Below, piece after piece: positions 1-5,427 of a stretch of 9,723 nucleotides of DNA. Each line of letters begins with the position of its first letter. The first letter of the stretch is position 1. The stretch covers positions 1 through 9,723 of the forward strand of contig JAEELU010000158.1 in the NCBI GenBank assembly GCA_016282815.1, read 5' to 3'. This DNA comes from Acholeplasmatales bacterium. Its GTDB lineage: Bacteria > Bacillota_I > Bacilli_A > Acholeplasmatales > Anaeroplasmataceae. The notes beneath the pieces were generated by a model, which made no database searches, was not told the origin of the DNA, and saw only the letters and a program-made list of their open reading frames with translations. The position numbers and the translations under genes are program-made.

Positions 1-658
1 GACGAGTTGTTGCAATAACTACTCCACCATTTCCATCTACAAATGGATATGTGAAATAATAGAATGCACCCTCAACATCCTTATGCTCAACCTCGATATT
101 AGATAAGGCTGTTTTAGCCTCAGGATCCCAGTTGATAATTCTTTCACCCTGATATAATAAGCCCTTATTATATAGAGTAATAAATACGTGGTTAACTGCC
201 TTATTTAAGCCTTCATCAAGTGTAAATCTTTCCTTTGTATAATCAAGTGATAAACCAAGGGCAGCCCATTGAGAACGAATAATCTTGGCATATTCCTTCT
301 TCCACTCCCATGATACCTTTAGGAATTCCTCTCTACCGATATCATATCTAGAAATACCCTGTTCCTTTAATTTAGCATCAACCTTTGCTTGTGTTGCAAT
401 ACCAGCATGGTCCATACCAGGTAACCATAATGCATCATAGCCCTGCATTCTTTTTCTTCTGATAATAATATCCTGTAATGTTGTATCCCAAGCATGACCT
501 AAATGTAATTTACCAGTTACATTTGGTGGAGGAATAACAATTGTAAAGGGCTCCTTTTCCTTGTCTCCAGCCTCAAAGAATCCACCCTTAAGCCAGAATT
601 CATATTTACCATTTTCTACTTCTTTAAAATCATATTTTGGTTTTAATTCCTTACTCAT
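1..658 (-). CDS. valS: Valyl-tRNA synthetase, N-terminal 219 residues (cut by window edge)
   Basis: Cytoplasmic class I aminoacyl-tRNA synthetase that charges tRNA-Val with valine using ATP. My translation begins MSKELKPKYDFKEVENGKYE. The class I nucleotide-binding signature is at residues 43-56 (PPPNVTG, then HLGHA, the ValRS form of HIGH). The conserved block PGMDHAGIATQ is at 80-90, and NWDPEAKTALS followed by IEVEH at 177-191 is typical of ValRS. The fragment ends in VIATTR, the start of the CP1 editing domain that hydrolyses mischarged Thr-tRNA. The remaining ~650 residues of a normal ~880-residue enzyme lie off the left edge. The start ATG (656-658) lies inside the end of the upstream GNAT gene (8-base overlap), and GAGAGGA sits about 9 bases before it, so translation is probably coupled. 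Expression is expected to depend on the valine T-box upstream of the GNAT gene. IleRS and LeuRS are less likely given these motifs. Confidence 0.96.
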   Translation of the reverse strand, partial: MSKELKPKYDFKEVENGKYEFWLKGGFFEAGDKEKEPFTIVIPPPNVTGKLHLGHAWDTTLQDIIIRRKRMQGYDALWLPGMDHAGIATQAKVDAKLKEQGISRYDIGREEFLKVSWEWKKEYAKIIRSQWAALGLSLDYTKERFTLDEGLNKAVNHVFITLYNKGLLYQGERIINWDPEAKTALSNIEVEHKDVEGAFYYFTYPFVDGNGGVVIATTR

Positions 659-1193
659 ATCTTTTCATCCTCTCATAATCTTCTCTCGTCATAGAATAGA
701 AATCAGCGTCAACTAATCTTCCATTATATAGCTTTTTATATTTACATAATCTACCATCATAGTTAAATCCGCATTTTTCAATCACTCGTTTTGATGCGAA
801 ATTATCTGAATGGTGACCGACCTCTAATACCTCACAATCAGTTTTGCCAAAAACATAAGCTATTAATAGCTTCACGGCTTGAGTCATATAGCCATGATTC
901 CAATAATCCTTATTTAAAGAAAAGCCTAATGACTTAACCTTATTGTATTTCCTTATACCATAATTATATAAGGATATAGTTCCAATAAGCTTATTAGTAT
1001 CCTTTAAGGCAATAGCGAAAACATCCTTAGAGATTATATTTCCGGATAAGACCCGTTTACATATCTCTAAATCAGGGATTGGCTTCCAACCTGCATTAGG
1101 ACCAACATCTTCACATTTAGCATATTCATAATAATCATTTAAATCCTTAAGGCTTAAATCTCTTATTATGATTTCTTCACCAATTAATCTCAT
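651..1193 (-). CDS. GNAT family N-acetyltransferase (RimJ/RimL-like)
   Basis: A 180-residue single-domain acetyl-CoA-dependent N-acetyltransferase of the Acetyltransf_3 (RimJ/RimL-like) type. Visible family features are the opening IGEEIIIRDLSLKDL, the strand LGFSLNKDYWNHGYMTQAV at 89-107 with the acetyl-CoA loop (usual Q/R-x-x-G-x-G/A appears as NHGYMT), and NFASKRVIEKCGF at 131-143, the late GNAT signature. The substrate cannot be told from sequence; relatives acetylate ribosomal protein N-termini, other proteins or small molecules. It is the first gene after the valine T-box and overlaps valS by 8 bases, so it should be induced together with ValRS when tRNA-Val is uncharged. The ATG follows the terminator U-tract directly, and its likely ribosome binding site (GAGGA, 1202-1206) lies in the 3' arm of the terminator hairpin. 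A link to valine or translation is inferred only from context. Confidence 0.88.
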   Translation of the reverse strand: MRLIGEEIIIRDLSLKDLNDYYEYAKCEDVGPNAGWKPIPDLEICKRVLSGNIISKDVFAIALKDTNKLIGTISLYNYGIRKYNKVKSLGFSLNKDYWNHGYMTQAVKLLIAYVFGKTDCEVLEVGHHSDNFASKRVIEKCGFNYDGRLCKYKKLYNGRLVDADFYSMTREDYERMKRYE

Positions 1194-1226
1194 AAAAAAA
1201 GTCCTCAGAATAAATATTCTAAGGAC
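1194..1226 (-). terminator. T-box intrinsic terminator
   Basis: On the minus strand, GTCCTTAGAAT pairs with ATTCTGAGGAC (11 bp with one G-U, loop ATTT) and is followed by seven U immediately before the GNAT start codon. The 5' arm contains CCTTAG, which is also needed by the antiterminator, so the two folds exclude each other. The 3' arm contains GAGGA, the only plausible ribosome binding site of the GNAT gene. Confidence 0.93.
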
Positions 1227-1430
1227 GAATTATCGCGGTACCACCTTAGTTCTATGTATATAAACATAGCACCTCAATTATACTTGTAACGTAAGCATAC
1301 GGTATTTTCTACTACTATTTCAAAAATACTGCTCCATGACTACCTTCAGTAATTTTAACTAGATATTTCCACCAAACATATCCTCTCTATAAGTAATTAA
1401 TTACTTACTCCTTCATTTCTTCGCATTTAA
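1194..1430 (-). promoter_or_regulatory. T-box riboswitch leader, valine specifier GUC
   Basis: The minus-strand RNA carries the hallmark T-box sequence, AAGGTGGTACCGCG at 1246-1233, with UGGU (1243-1240) available to pair with the NCCA end of uncharged tRNA. The variable base U suits an A discriminator, as in tRNA-Val. Stem I elements are recognisable: AGAGAG, then the apical GGTGGAA within a GATAT/ATATC hairpin. The specifier region reads GAAGGTA-GTC-ATGGAGC, placing GUC (Val) at 1340-1338, consistent with valS downstream. CTAAGG (1249-1244) can pair with CCTTAG (1224-1219) to form the antiterminator, which competes with the terminator at 1194-1226. Charged tRNA-Val should terminate transcription and uncharged tRNA-Val should allow GNAT-valS expression. 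The 5' boundary is estimated from the promoter. Confidence 0.93.
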
Positions 1431-1434
1431 AAAT

Positions 1435-1463
1435 ATTTTAGTATTTATTTTTATAAAAGTCAA
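1435..1463 (-). promoter_or_regulatory. SigA-type promoter of the T-box/GNAT/valS operon
   Basis: TTGACT (1463-1458), a 17-bp spacer and TAAAAT (1440-1435) on the minus strand make a good -35/-10 pair, with transcription expected to start near 1428. The -35 box overlaps the stop codon region of the upstream phosphopantetheinyl transferase gene. I see no terminator between that gene and this promoter, so read-through transcripts would also enter the T-box leader. Confidence 0.75.
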
Positions 1464-2068
1464 TTAGAATTTAATTCTTCATTAATCAAATTAATATTAA
1501 ATTCTATATCAGAATTAATTACTACAGATATAGCATAGATATCATTACTAATCATGTTACATCTATATAACTTACCTTGGTATTCCTTTGTGCCTATAAG
1601 CGGTAAACCTGGTATTTCCTTTACGATACCAGTTAAGCCATTTCCATGGCACTTAACTATAGCCTCCTTAGAGGTCCATATTTCATAAAATTTACGATTT
1701 GAATCAATATATTTATATTCTAATGGTGATGAAATATATTTAATTAAATCCTCTTTAGCTTCTCTTATTTTTTCTATATCTATACCTATTTCTATATCAT
1801 CTAAATAAGAAAAAATAACTAATCCATTACTATGAGAGATATTAAAATATTTATTATTTGTAAGTGGCTTATTATGCTCATTAAAATAGATTTCATCATT
1901 AATATATTTATTCTTAAAATATGATGATATTAATTCTTCCTTTCGATTTAATTCCATTTTAAATCTAAAGGCATTATCTATATCCTTTTTATTTATATAT
2001 TTATTATTCATTATTTCATCTAAGCTATACTTATTAGTATCTATAAAATATACATTAATATCTAGCAT
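1460..2068 (-). CDS. Sfp-type 4'-phosphopantetheinyl transferase
   Basis: A 202-residue enzyme that moves the phosphopantetheine arm of coenzyme A onto a serine of an acyl- or peptidyl-carrier protein, making it active. Both signature motifs are present: GIDIEKIRE, with the GxDxE magnesium-binding residues, and WTSKEAIVKCHGNGL (WxxKEAxxK). The FNISHSNGLV segment ahead of them matches the conserved SHS region. The length is slightly below Sfp (~224) and fits short family members. I start at ATG 2068-2066 because GGTGA lies 4 bases upstream; an in-frame extension back to 2254 would run through the upstream terminator and into the zinc-ribbon gene. A TATAAT at 2089-2084 may be its -10 box, but the -35 is weak and the leader would be very short. 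No polyketide or peptide synthetase gene is in the window, so the partner may be the fatty-acid carrier protein. Confidence 0.9.
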   Translation of the reverse strand: MLDINVYFIDTNKYSLDEIMNNKYINKKDIDNAFRFKMELNRKEELISSYFKNKYINDEIYFNEHNKPLTNNKYFNISHSNGLVIFSYLDDIEIGIDIEKIREAKEDLIKYISSPLEYKYIDSNRKFYEIWTSKEAIVKCHGNGLTGIVKEIPGLPLIGTKEYQGKLYRCNMISNDIYAISVVINSDIEFNINLINEELNSN

Positions 2069-2112
2069 AATATCACCATAATTATTATATAATAATAATT
2101 TAAAAAGTAAAT

Positions 2113-2136
2113 AAAAATACCCAGCAAGCTGGGTAT
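2113..2136 (-). terminator. Intrinsic terminator of the zinc-ribbon gene
   Basis: On the minus strand, ATACCCAGC pairs perfectly with GCTGGGTAT (9 bp, two-base loop or a four-base loop if the last pair opens) and is followed by TTTTATTTA. It begins six bases after the stop codon of the zinc-ribbon gene and separates it from the phosphopantetheinyl transferase gene. Confidence 0.88.
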
Positions 2137-2141
2137 AATTA

Positions 2142-3776
2142 TTAACGATTTTGGTTAAGTTCCTTATCGATGTTGTACATTCTCTTCTTATACTTCTCAA
2201 TCTTATCTTCGATTGGGTTAAGACGAGATGCAAGCTCACGCTTCTTAGTAACAATTTGCTTACGAACCTTATTTAATTGATCCATGTAAGCTGTTCTTTC
2301 CTTGTTAGAGTAAGTAGGGTTATCCTTAAGAACTTGTAGACGAATAGCCTCTTCCTCAAGCTTCTTAAGCTCTGTAAGTTCAGGCATCTTAAGCTTAGAG
2401 TTTTCAAGCTCGAATATTTCATGGTCAAGTTTTTGACGCTCATCAAGTAATTGTTGCTTCTCCTCTTGATGCTCTTCCCAATACTTCTCATTCTTAATCT
2501 TTTGATCAACCTTGTCACGCTTACGAATATCAACGAACTTATCATCAAGCTTCTTCTTAGCCTTTTGGATCTTTTCAAGACGTAGGTTACGCTCAGCCAT
2601 AGAACACTTTACGCTTTCCTTTACCTTAGAGCCTGAAACTTTATGACCACAGTTACGAATGATTGCTTCCTGCATCTTTACAATACTTGAAAGTATTGCT
2701 GTAACTGTACCATGACGCTTAGCTAAGTCCATTAGATAATCCCAACAATTAATACAAACATCCTGAGTTTGAACAAATTTAGCATAAGCCTCATCTGTTT
2801 GTTGCTCCTTCTTCTTACCGAAGTTTTGGATTGCTTGCTTACTAATTTTTGTTACTACAGCGCTTAAATTAGATGCTAATTTATCTTCATATGATACAAT
2901 GTCAACACCAAATGTTTGGTTAGCCTTACGCATCATTGGCTCAACTGTATCAATAGTTTCTTTCACTTTAGCAAAATTTTCATCTGTAGGTGTCTTTGCA
3001 AAATCAATACAATTCTTTAAAACATAAGCTACCATGATATCAGTAATATTTGTTCTTACTGTAAATTGGTAATCCTCAAATTCATCCTTGTCAGAATTCT
3101 GTAAACAAGTATTCCAACAATTGATAGCTTCTAGGAATCTGAAGTTTGCAGGTGTAGACTGTCTTGCGGCACAGTTACCTTTCATTAACCATGCATCTGA
3201 GTTACTTGCGTCAATTTCAATAACTCTGTTAGCATAGTTTTCTGCATCTACATAGTTTTCAGAATCGTATGCATTTTCAGAAAGAATGAATAAGTTTTCA
3301 ATCATCTGAATGTTTCCACCAACTGCCATCTTAGATACATCTACTGTTGGTTTAGGCTGTACCTTCTTTGCTGGAGCTGCTGGTTTTGCAACTACTGTTG
3401 GCTTAACAACAACCTTCTTTATTACTGTTGTTGCGCCTGGTTTTTTAGGAGCCTCCTCCTGTTTTTTCATCTGCTGAACAATACGTTTAGCAGCTTGTGG
3501 ATCTGATTGAGATTGTGTAGAAGGCTTTGCTACAATAACTTTTCTTACGATTGTAGGGCCGGCCTTTGGCTGTGCTACTGGGTTCTCTTTGAATCCACTG
3601 TCTGGTGCTTCATCATAATCATCGGCTGTGCTTGCACTAGGGGAATCTTTTACATCACGGAAAAGTGATTTTGCTTCCTCAACAGAATATTTAGCGCCAC
3701 ATACTTGGCATTCAAACATTCCTTCAACTTTGACGAAGTCGGATTCACCACATAAATCACAAACTAGTTTTTTCAT
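2142..3776 (-). CDS. Zinc-ribbon / TPR-like / coiled-coil protein of unknown function
   Basis: A 544-residue, probably cytoplasmic protein without signal peptide or membrane segment; I do not know its function. Residues 1-30 form a zinc ribbon with two Cys pairs (C6/C9 and C23/C26). Residues 41-145 are a low-complexity linker rich in Pro, Ala, Lys and Thr, in which a short unit recurs (TIVRKVIVAKP at 75-85, TTVIKKVVVKP at 116-126). Residues 155-225 look TPR-like (AENYANRVIEIDASNSDAWLMKGN). A further C341-x-x-C344 follows, and 394-544 is strongly charged and predicted to form coiled coils. The start is supported by AAAGGAGAT five bases upstream. The promoter is near-ideal, and the C-terminal half writes Arg mainly as CGT whereas neighbours use AGA, suggesting high expression. 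It is monocistronic, between its own promoter and terminator. A scaffold or nucleic-acid-binding role is only a guess. Confidence 0.85.
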   Translation of the reverse strand: MKKLVCDLCGESDFVKVEGMFECQVCGAKYSVEEAKSLFRDVKDSPSASTADDYDEAPDSGFKENPVAQPKAGPTIVRKVIVAKPSTQSQSDPQAAKRIVQQMKKQEEAPKKPGATTVIKKVVVKPTVVAKPAAPAKKVQPKPTVDVSKMAVGGNIQMIENLFILSENAYDSENYVDAENYANRVIEIDASNSDAWLMKGNCAARQSTPANFRFLEAINCWNTCLQNSDKDEFEDYQFTVRTNITDIMVAYVLKNCIDFAKTPTDENFAKVKETIDTVEPMMRKANQTFGVDIVSYEDKLASNLSAVVTKISKQAIQNFGKKKEQQTDEAYAKFVQTQDVCINCWDYLMDLAKRHGTVTAILSSIVKMQEAIIRNCGHKVSGSKVKESVKCSMAERNLRLEKIQKAKKKLDDKFVDIRKRDKVDQKIKNEKYWEEHQEEKQQLLDERQKLDHEIFELENSKLKMPELTELKKLEEEAIRLQVLKDNPTYSNKERTAYMDQLNKVRKQIVTKKRELASRLNPIEDKIEKYKKRMYNIDKELNQNR

Positions 3777-4087
3777 GTTTATCTCCTTTTCTATTTATTT
3801 ATATTACCCTAACCCTGTAGTACGCCATCTGTTTTCGGTATGGGCGTAATTTTAAAAAAATGTATAAGCTGTCAAGAACAAAATGGGCACTATCACGTAT
3901 TAGGTTCTTAAGCACCAGAATGAACAAAATACGCTTATTCAATGTAAGGCGTGCGTTTGTAGACATGAGATTCAATCTCTTGCTAATTTTTTTAATTTTG
4001 CATACTACTTTATGTTCAATTAAAGTAAGACTTTAATCATAACCAAATTTAATAATATTCCTTATGTAAACGTTTTTCGTTTATCTT
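3777..4087 (-). ncRNA. Long hairpin-rich 5' leader of the zinc-ribbon gene, class unknown
   Basis: From the predicted start near 4087 to the ATG at 3776 there are about 310 untranslated bases. Perfect or near-perfect stems in the minus-strand RNA are: AAACG/CGTTT at 4068-4082; an 8-bp stem with CUU loop at 4019-4037; GAGAT/ATCTC at 3967-3979; a 7-bp stem with one bulge at 3931-3952; a long-range 8-bp TTAAGAAC/GTTCTTGA pairing between 3911-3904 and 3879-3872; and an 8-bp bulged stem at 3821-3848. A run of seven U lies at 3860-3854. I see none of the signatures of T-box, SAM, purine, TPP, RNase P, SRP, tmRNA or 6S RNA. It may be a cis-regulatory leader, or may contain a separate small RNA. Hairpin assignments were made by eye. 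Confidence 0.5.
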
Positions 4088-4093
4088 AACGTT

Positions 4094-4122
4094 ATTATAA
4101 CAAAGTTATCAATTTTTTGCAA
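4094..4122 (-). promoter_or_regulatory. Strong SigA-type promoter of the zinc-ribbon gene
   Basis: TTGCAA (4122-4117), a 17-bp spacer and a perfect TATAAT (4099-4094) on the minus strand, with start expected near 4087. It lies just downstream of the terminator of the 4197-4649 gene. No other convincing promoter was seen between here and the zinc-ribbon start codon, which is what makes the leader about 310 nt long. Confidence 0.82.
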
Positions 4123-4139
4123 GTGAATTTTATGATACC

Positions 4140-4178
4140 AAAAAGACCGAAACGTCCAAAAAGGGATGCCTCGGTCTT
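4140..4178 (-). terminator. Intrinsic terminator of the SGNH-like gene
   Basis: On the minus strand, AAGACCGA pairs with TCGGTCTT (8 bp), with an inner extension GGC-A-TCC / GGA-C-GTT (G-U pairs and one mismatch) and a tail of five U (4144-4140). It begins 18 bases after the stop codon of the 4197-4649 gene. The other strand has the same outer stem but only an interrupted U-rich tail. Confidence 0.82.
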
Positions 4179-4196
4179 ATATTTAATAATAAATTA

Positions 4197-4649
4197 TTAA
4201 CAAAATTGAAGTTTAGAGCCATTTACGATCAAATCGTTATACATATCCTGGCTTAGCTTATATTCCTTCTTTACCTCTCTAATAACAGAGTTTGCTAAAG
4301 AAACATTATATTTCTCACTGTCGATTTCCAATAGAATTGGTTCGATATCCTTAGAAATTAATTCCTCTAATAAAGTAGAAAGCTTATCCTTTAACTCTTC
4401 TACTGTATTTCTTCTAGCCTCATCTAAGCCTAATGCGATAATACATGATGAATATTTATTATTTTCAATATAAAATTTAGACATTCTGATAGCTGAATCA
4501 CAGCTTAAACTATCCTTAGATAAGTTATCAATTTCATACTTTTGGTATAAAGCCTTAATGTATTTTTTGTTGTTAATTTTAAATACTCCATCCTCATAAT
4601 ACTCTCTTGAGAACTCATTATTACCAATAATCAATATCCTTTTTTTCAT
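4197..4649 (-). CDS. Hypothetical protein, SGNH-hydrolase-like layout without catalytic residues
   Basis: A 150-residue soluble protein that I do not recognise as a named family. Its layout resembles the core of SGNH/GDSL hydrolases: an N-terminal strand and turn RILIIGNNEFS (4-14) where GDS would sit; SSCIIALGLDEARRN (67-81) in the position of the strand leading to GxND; a helix NTVEELKDKLSTLLEELISK; then IEPILLEI (102-109), like the next core strand. The catalytic Ser, the GxND Asn and the final DxxH His are not apparent, so if related it is probably inactive as an esterase or much changed. ATG 4649 is preceded by GGAGG ten bases upstream. It has its own promoter with a perfect TTGACA box, its own terminator, and is divergent from the DUF1836 gene. 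The coding call is firm; the fold suggestion is weak. Confidence 0.8.
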   Translation of the reverse strand: MKKRILIIGNNEFSREYYEDGVFKINNKKYIKALYQKYEIDNLSKDSLSCDSAIRMSKFYIENNKYSSCIIALGLDEARRNTVEELKDKLSTLLEELISKDIEPILLEIDSEKYNVSLANSVIREVKKEYKLSQDMYNDLIVNGSKLQFC

Positions 4650-4682
4650 TACTAATAGCCTCCAAACACAATATTATTTCAT

Positions 4683-4705
4683 CTAGTTTACAATACTAGT
4701 TTACA
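4683..4705. repeat. Direct repeat CTAGTTTACA x2 over the divergent promoter region
   Basis: The 10-bp word CTAGTTTACA occurs at 4683-4692 and 4696-4705 on the plus strand, a 13-bp period. The second copy covers the -10 box (4703-4698) of the minus-strand promoter and the first covers its expected start site, so a protein bound here would block or modulate the 4197-4649 gene. Regulator unknown. Confidence 0.55.
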
Positions 4706-4726
4706 TTAGAAATAAAATTTTGTCAA
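4698..4726 (-). promoter_or_regulatory. SigA-type promoter of the SGNH-like gene
   Basis: Perfect TTGACA (4726-4721), 17-bp spacer and TAAACT (4703-4698) on the minus strand. The -10 box lies within the second copy of the CTAGTTTACA repeat. The leader to the ATG at 4649 would be about 40 nt. Confidence 0.75.
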
Positions 4727-4743
4727 GTGTTTTTATACTATTT

Positions 4744-4775
4744 TTGTTGTTTTTTTAAATATAATATGATAAAAT
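4744..4775 (+). promoter_or_regulatory. Probable promoter of the DUF1836 gene
   Basis: The plus strand contains overlapping -10 candidates TATAAT (4760-4765), TATGAT (4765-4770) and TAAAAT (4770-4775), with TTGTTG (4744-4749) as the best -35 candidate at a short 15-bp spacing from TATGAT. Position and AT-richness support a promoter, but the exact boxes are uncertain. Confidence 0.4.
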
Positions 4776-4799
4776 TTATATGAATTTGGAGGTATTTTT

Positions 4800-5408
4800 A
4801 TGGATTCTATTAATAAATCACTAGAAAATTGGCTTAATGATTTAAATAATTTTAGCTTCAAAAGCTTTGAACAGCTACCAGATTTAGAGCTATATATGGA
4901 TCAGGTAGTAACATTCTTAGAAAAGCAGCTATATATATTCCAAACATCTACTTTAGATAAGCAAATTACTCCTTCTATGATTAATAATTATGTTAAGGGT
5001 GAAGTTTTACCAGCACCTAAGAGTAAGAAATATTCTAAGGAGCATTTAGCATTAATCGAAGAGATATGTACCTTAAAGCAGGTTTTATCTATCGCAGAGG
5101 TAAAGCAAATTCTTGATAAGAGCTACTCTGTTGAAAATAAAACAGATGCATTTAATCATTTCAATGCACTAAATTCAGAAAAAACATCTCAGGTTGTATT
5201 AGAAGCATTCAAAATGCTTAATGAAACAAGTGAGAATGATTATAATAAGCTAAATGATATCGCACTTGAATTTGCAGTTACTGCAAATAGCTATATAAAT
5301 ATCTCAAAAAGAATTCTTTATCTATCTCGTGCATTTGAGCGTATTGAAGAACAAAAGGAAAAAGCTAAAAAGCATGAGGAAAAGCAAGAAGGCGAACAAA
5401 AAGACTAG
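4800..5408 (+). CDS. DUF1836 family protein, predicted HTH regulator
   Basis: A 202-residue protein of the DUF1836 family, widespread in Firmicutes and of unknown function. The family core spans about residues 54-110: QITPSMINNYVKGEVLPAPK (a MerR-like helix-turn-helix pattern), then KKYSKEHLALIEEICTLKQVL and a helix beginning SIAEVKQIL. A longer helical C-terminal part follows, ending in a Lys/Glu-rich tail (184-202). Binding to DNA is inferred from the HTH-like pattern. The ATG is seven bases after GGAGG. It is the only plus-strand gene here, divergent from the SGNH-like gene across ~150 bp, so it may regulate that gene through the CTAGTTTACA repeat, though nothing in the sequence proves this. 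Its stop codon lies within a terminator shared with nspC. Confidence 0.88.
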   Translation: MDSINKSLENWLNDLNNFSFKSFEQLPDLELYMDQVVTFLEKQLYIFQTSTLDKQITPSMINNYVKGEVLPAPKSKKYSKEHLALIEEICTLKQVLSIAEVKQILDKSYSVENKTDAFNHFNALNSEKTSQVVLEAFKMLNETSENDYNKLNDIALEFAVTANSYINISKRILYLSRAFERIEEQKEKAKKHEEKQEGEQKD

Positions 5409-5427
5409 TCAAGCTAGTCTTTTTTTT
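5398..5427. terminator. Bidirectional terminator between DUF1836 and nspC
   Basis: AAAGACTAG (5400-5408) pairs with CTAGTCTTT (5414-5422) around the loop TCAAG. The plus strand ends in eight T (5420-5427) and the minus strand in five T, so it can stop both convergent transcripts. The DUF1836 stop TAG forms part of the stem, and the nspC stop (5428-5426) abuts the T-run. Confidence 0.9.

Noticed and set aside
2069..2254. N-terminal extension of the phosphopantetheinyl transferase reading frame
   Set aside because: It would run back through the intrinsic terminator and into the 3' end of the zinc-ribbon gene; the family domain and a binding site fit the ATG at 2068.
2273..2578. Basic 101-residue open frame on the minus strand
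   Set aside because: It lies wholly inside the coiled-coil part of the zinc-ribbon gene in another frame and has Arg/Lys/Ser/Leu-rich composition typical of a shadow.
3806..3816. Telomere-like TTAGGG word
   Set aside because: A single short occurrence in a bacterial leader; no array.
3628..3849. Plus-strand 73-residue open frame
   Set aside because: Antisense to the zinc-ribbon start and leader, no convincing ribosome binding site, no family resemblance.
3851..3882. Terminator or attenuator at the seven-U run in the leader
   Set aside because: The nearest stem ends about nine bases before the U-run and is not GC-rich, so it does not look like an intrinsic terminator, though weak attenuation cannot be excluded.
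3795..3960. Complete 5S rRNA or 6S RNA gene
   Set aside because: Only isolated 5S-like words are present, the terminal helix is absent, and no 6S-like long bulged helix could be drawn.
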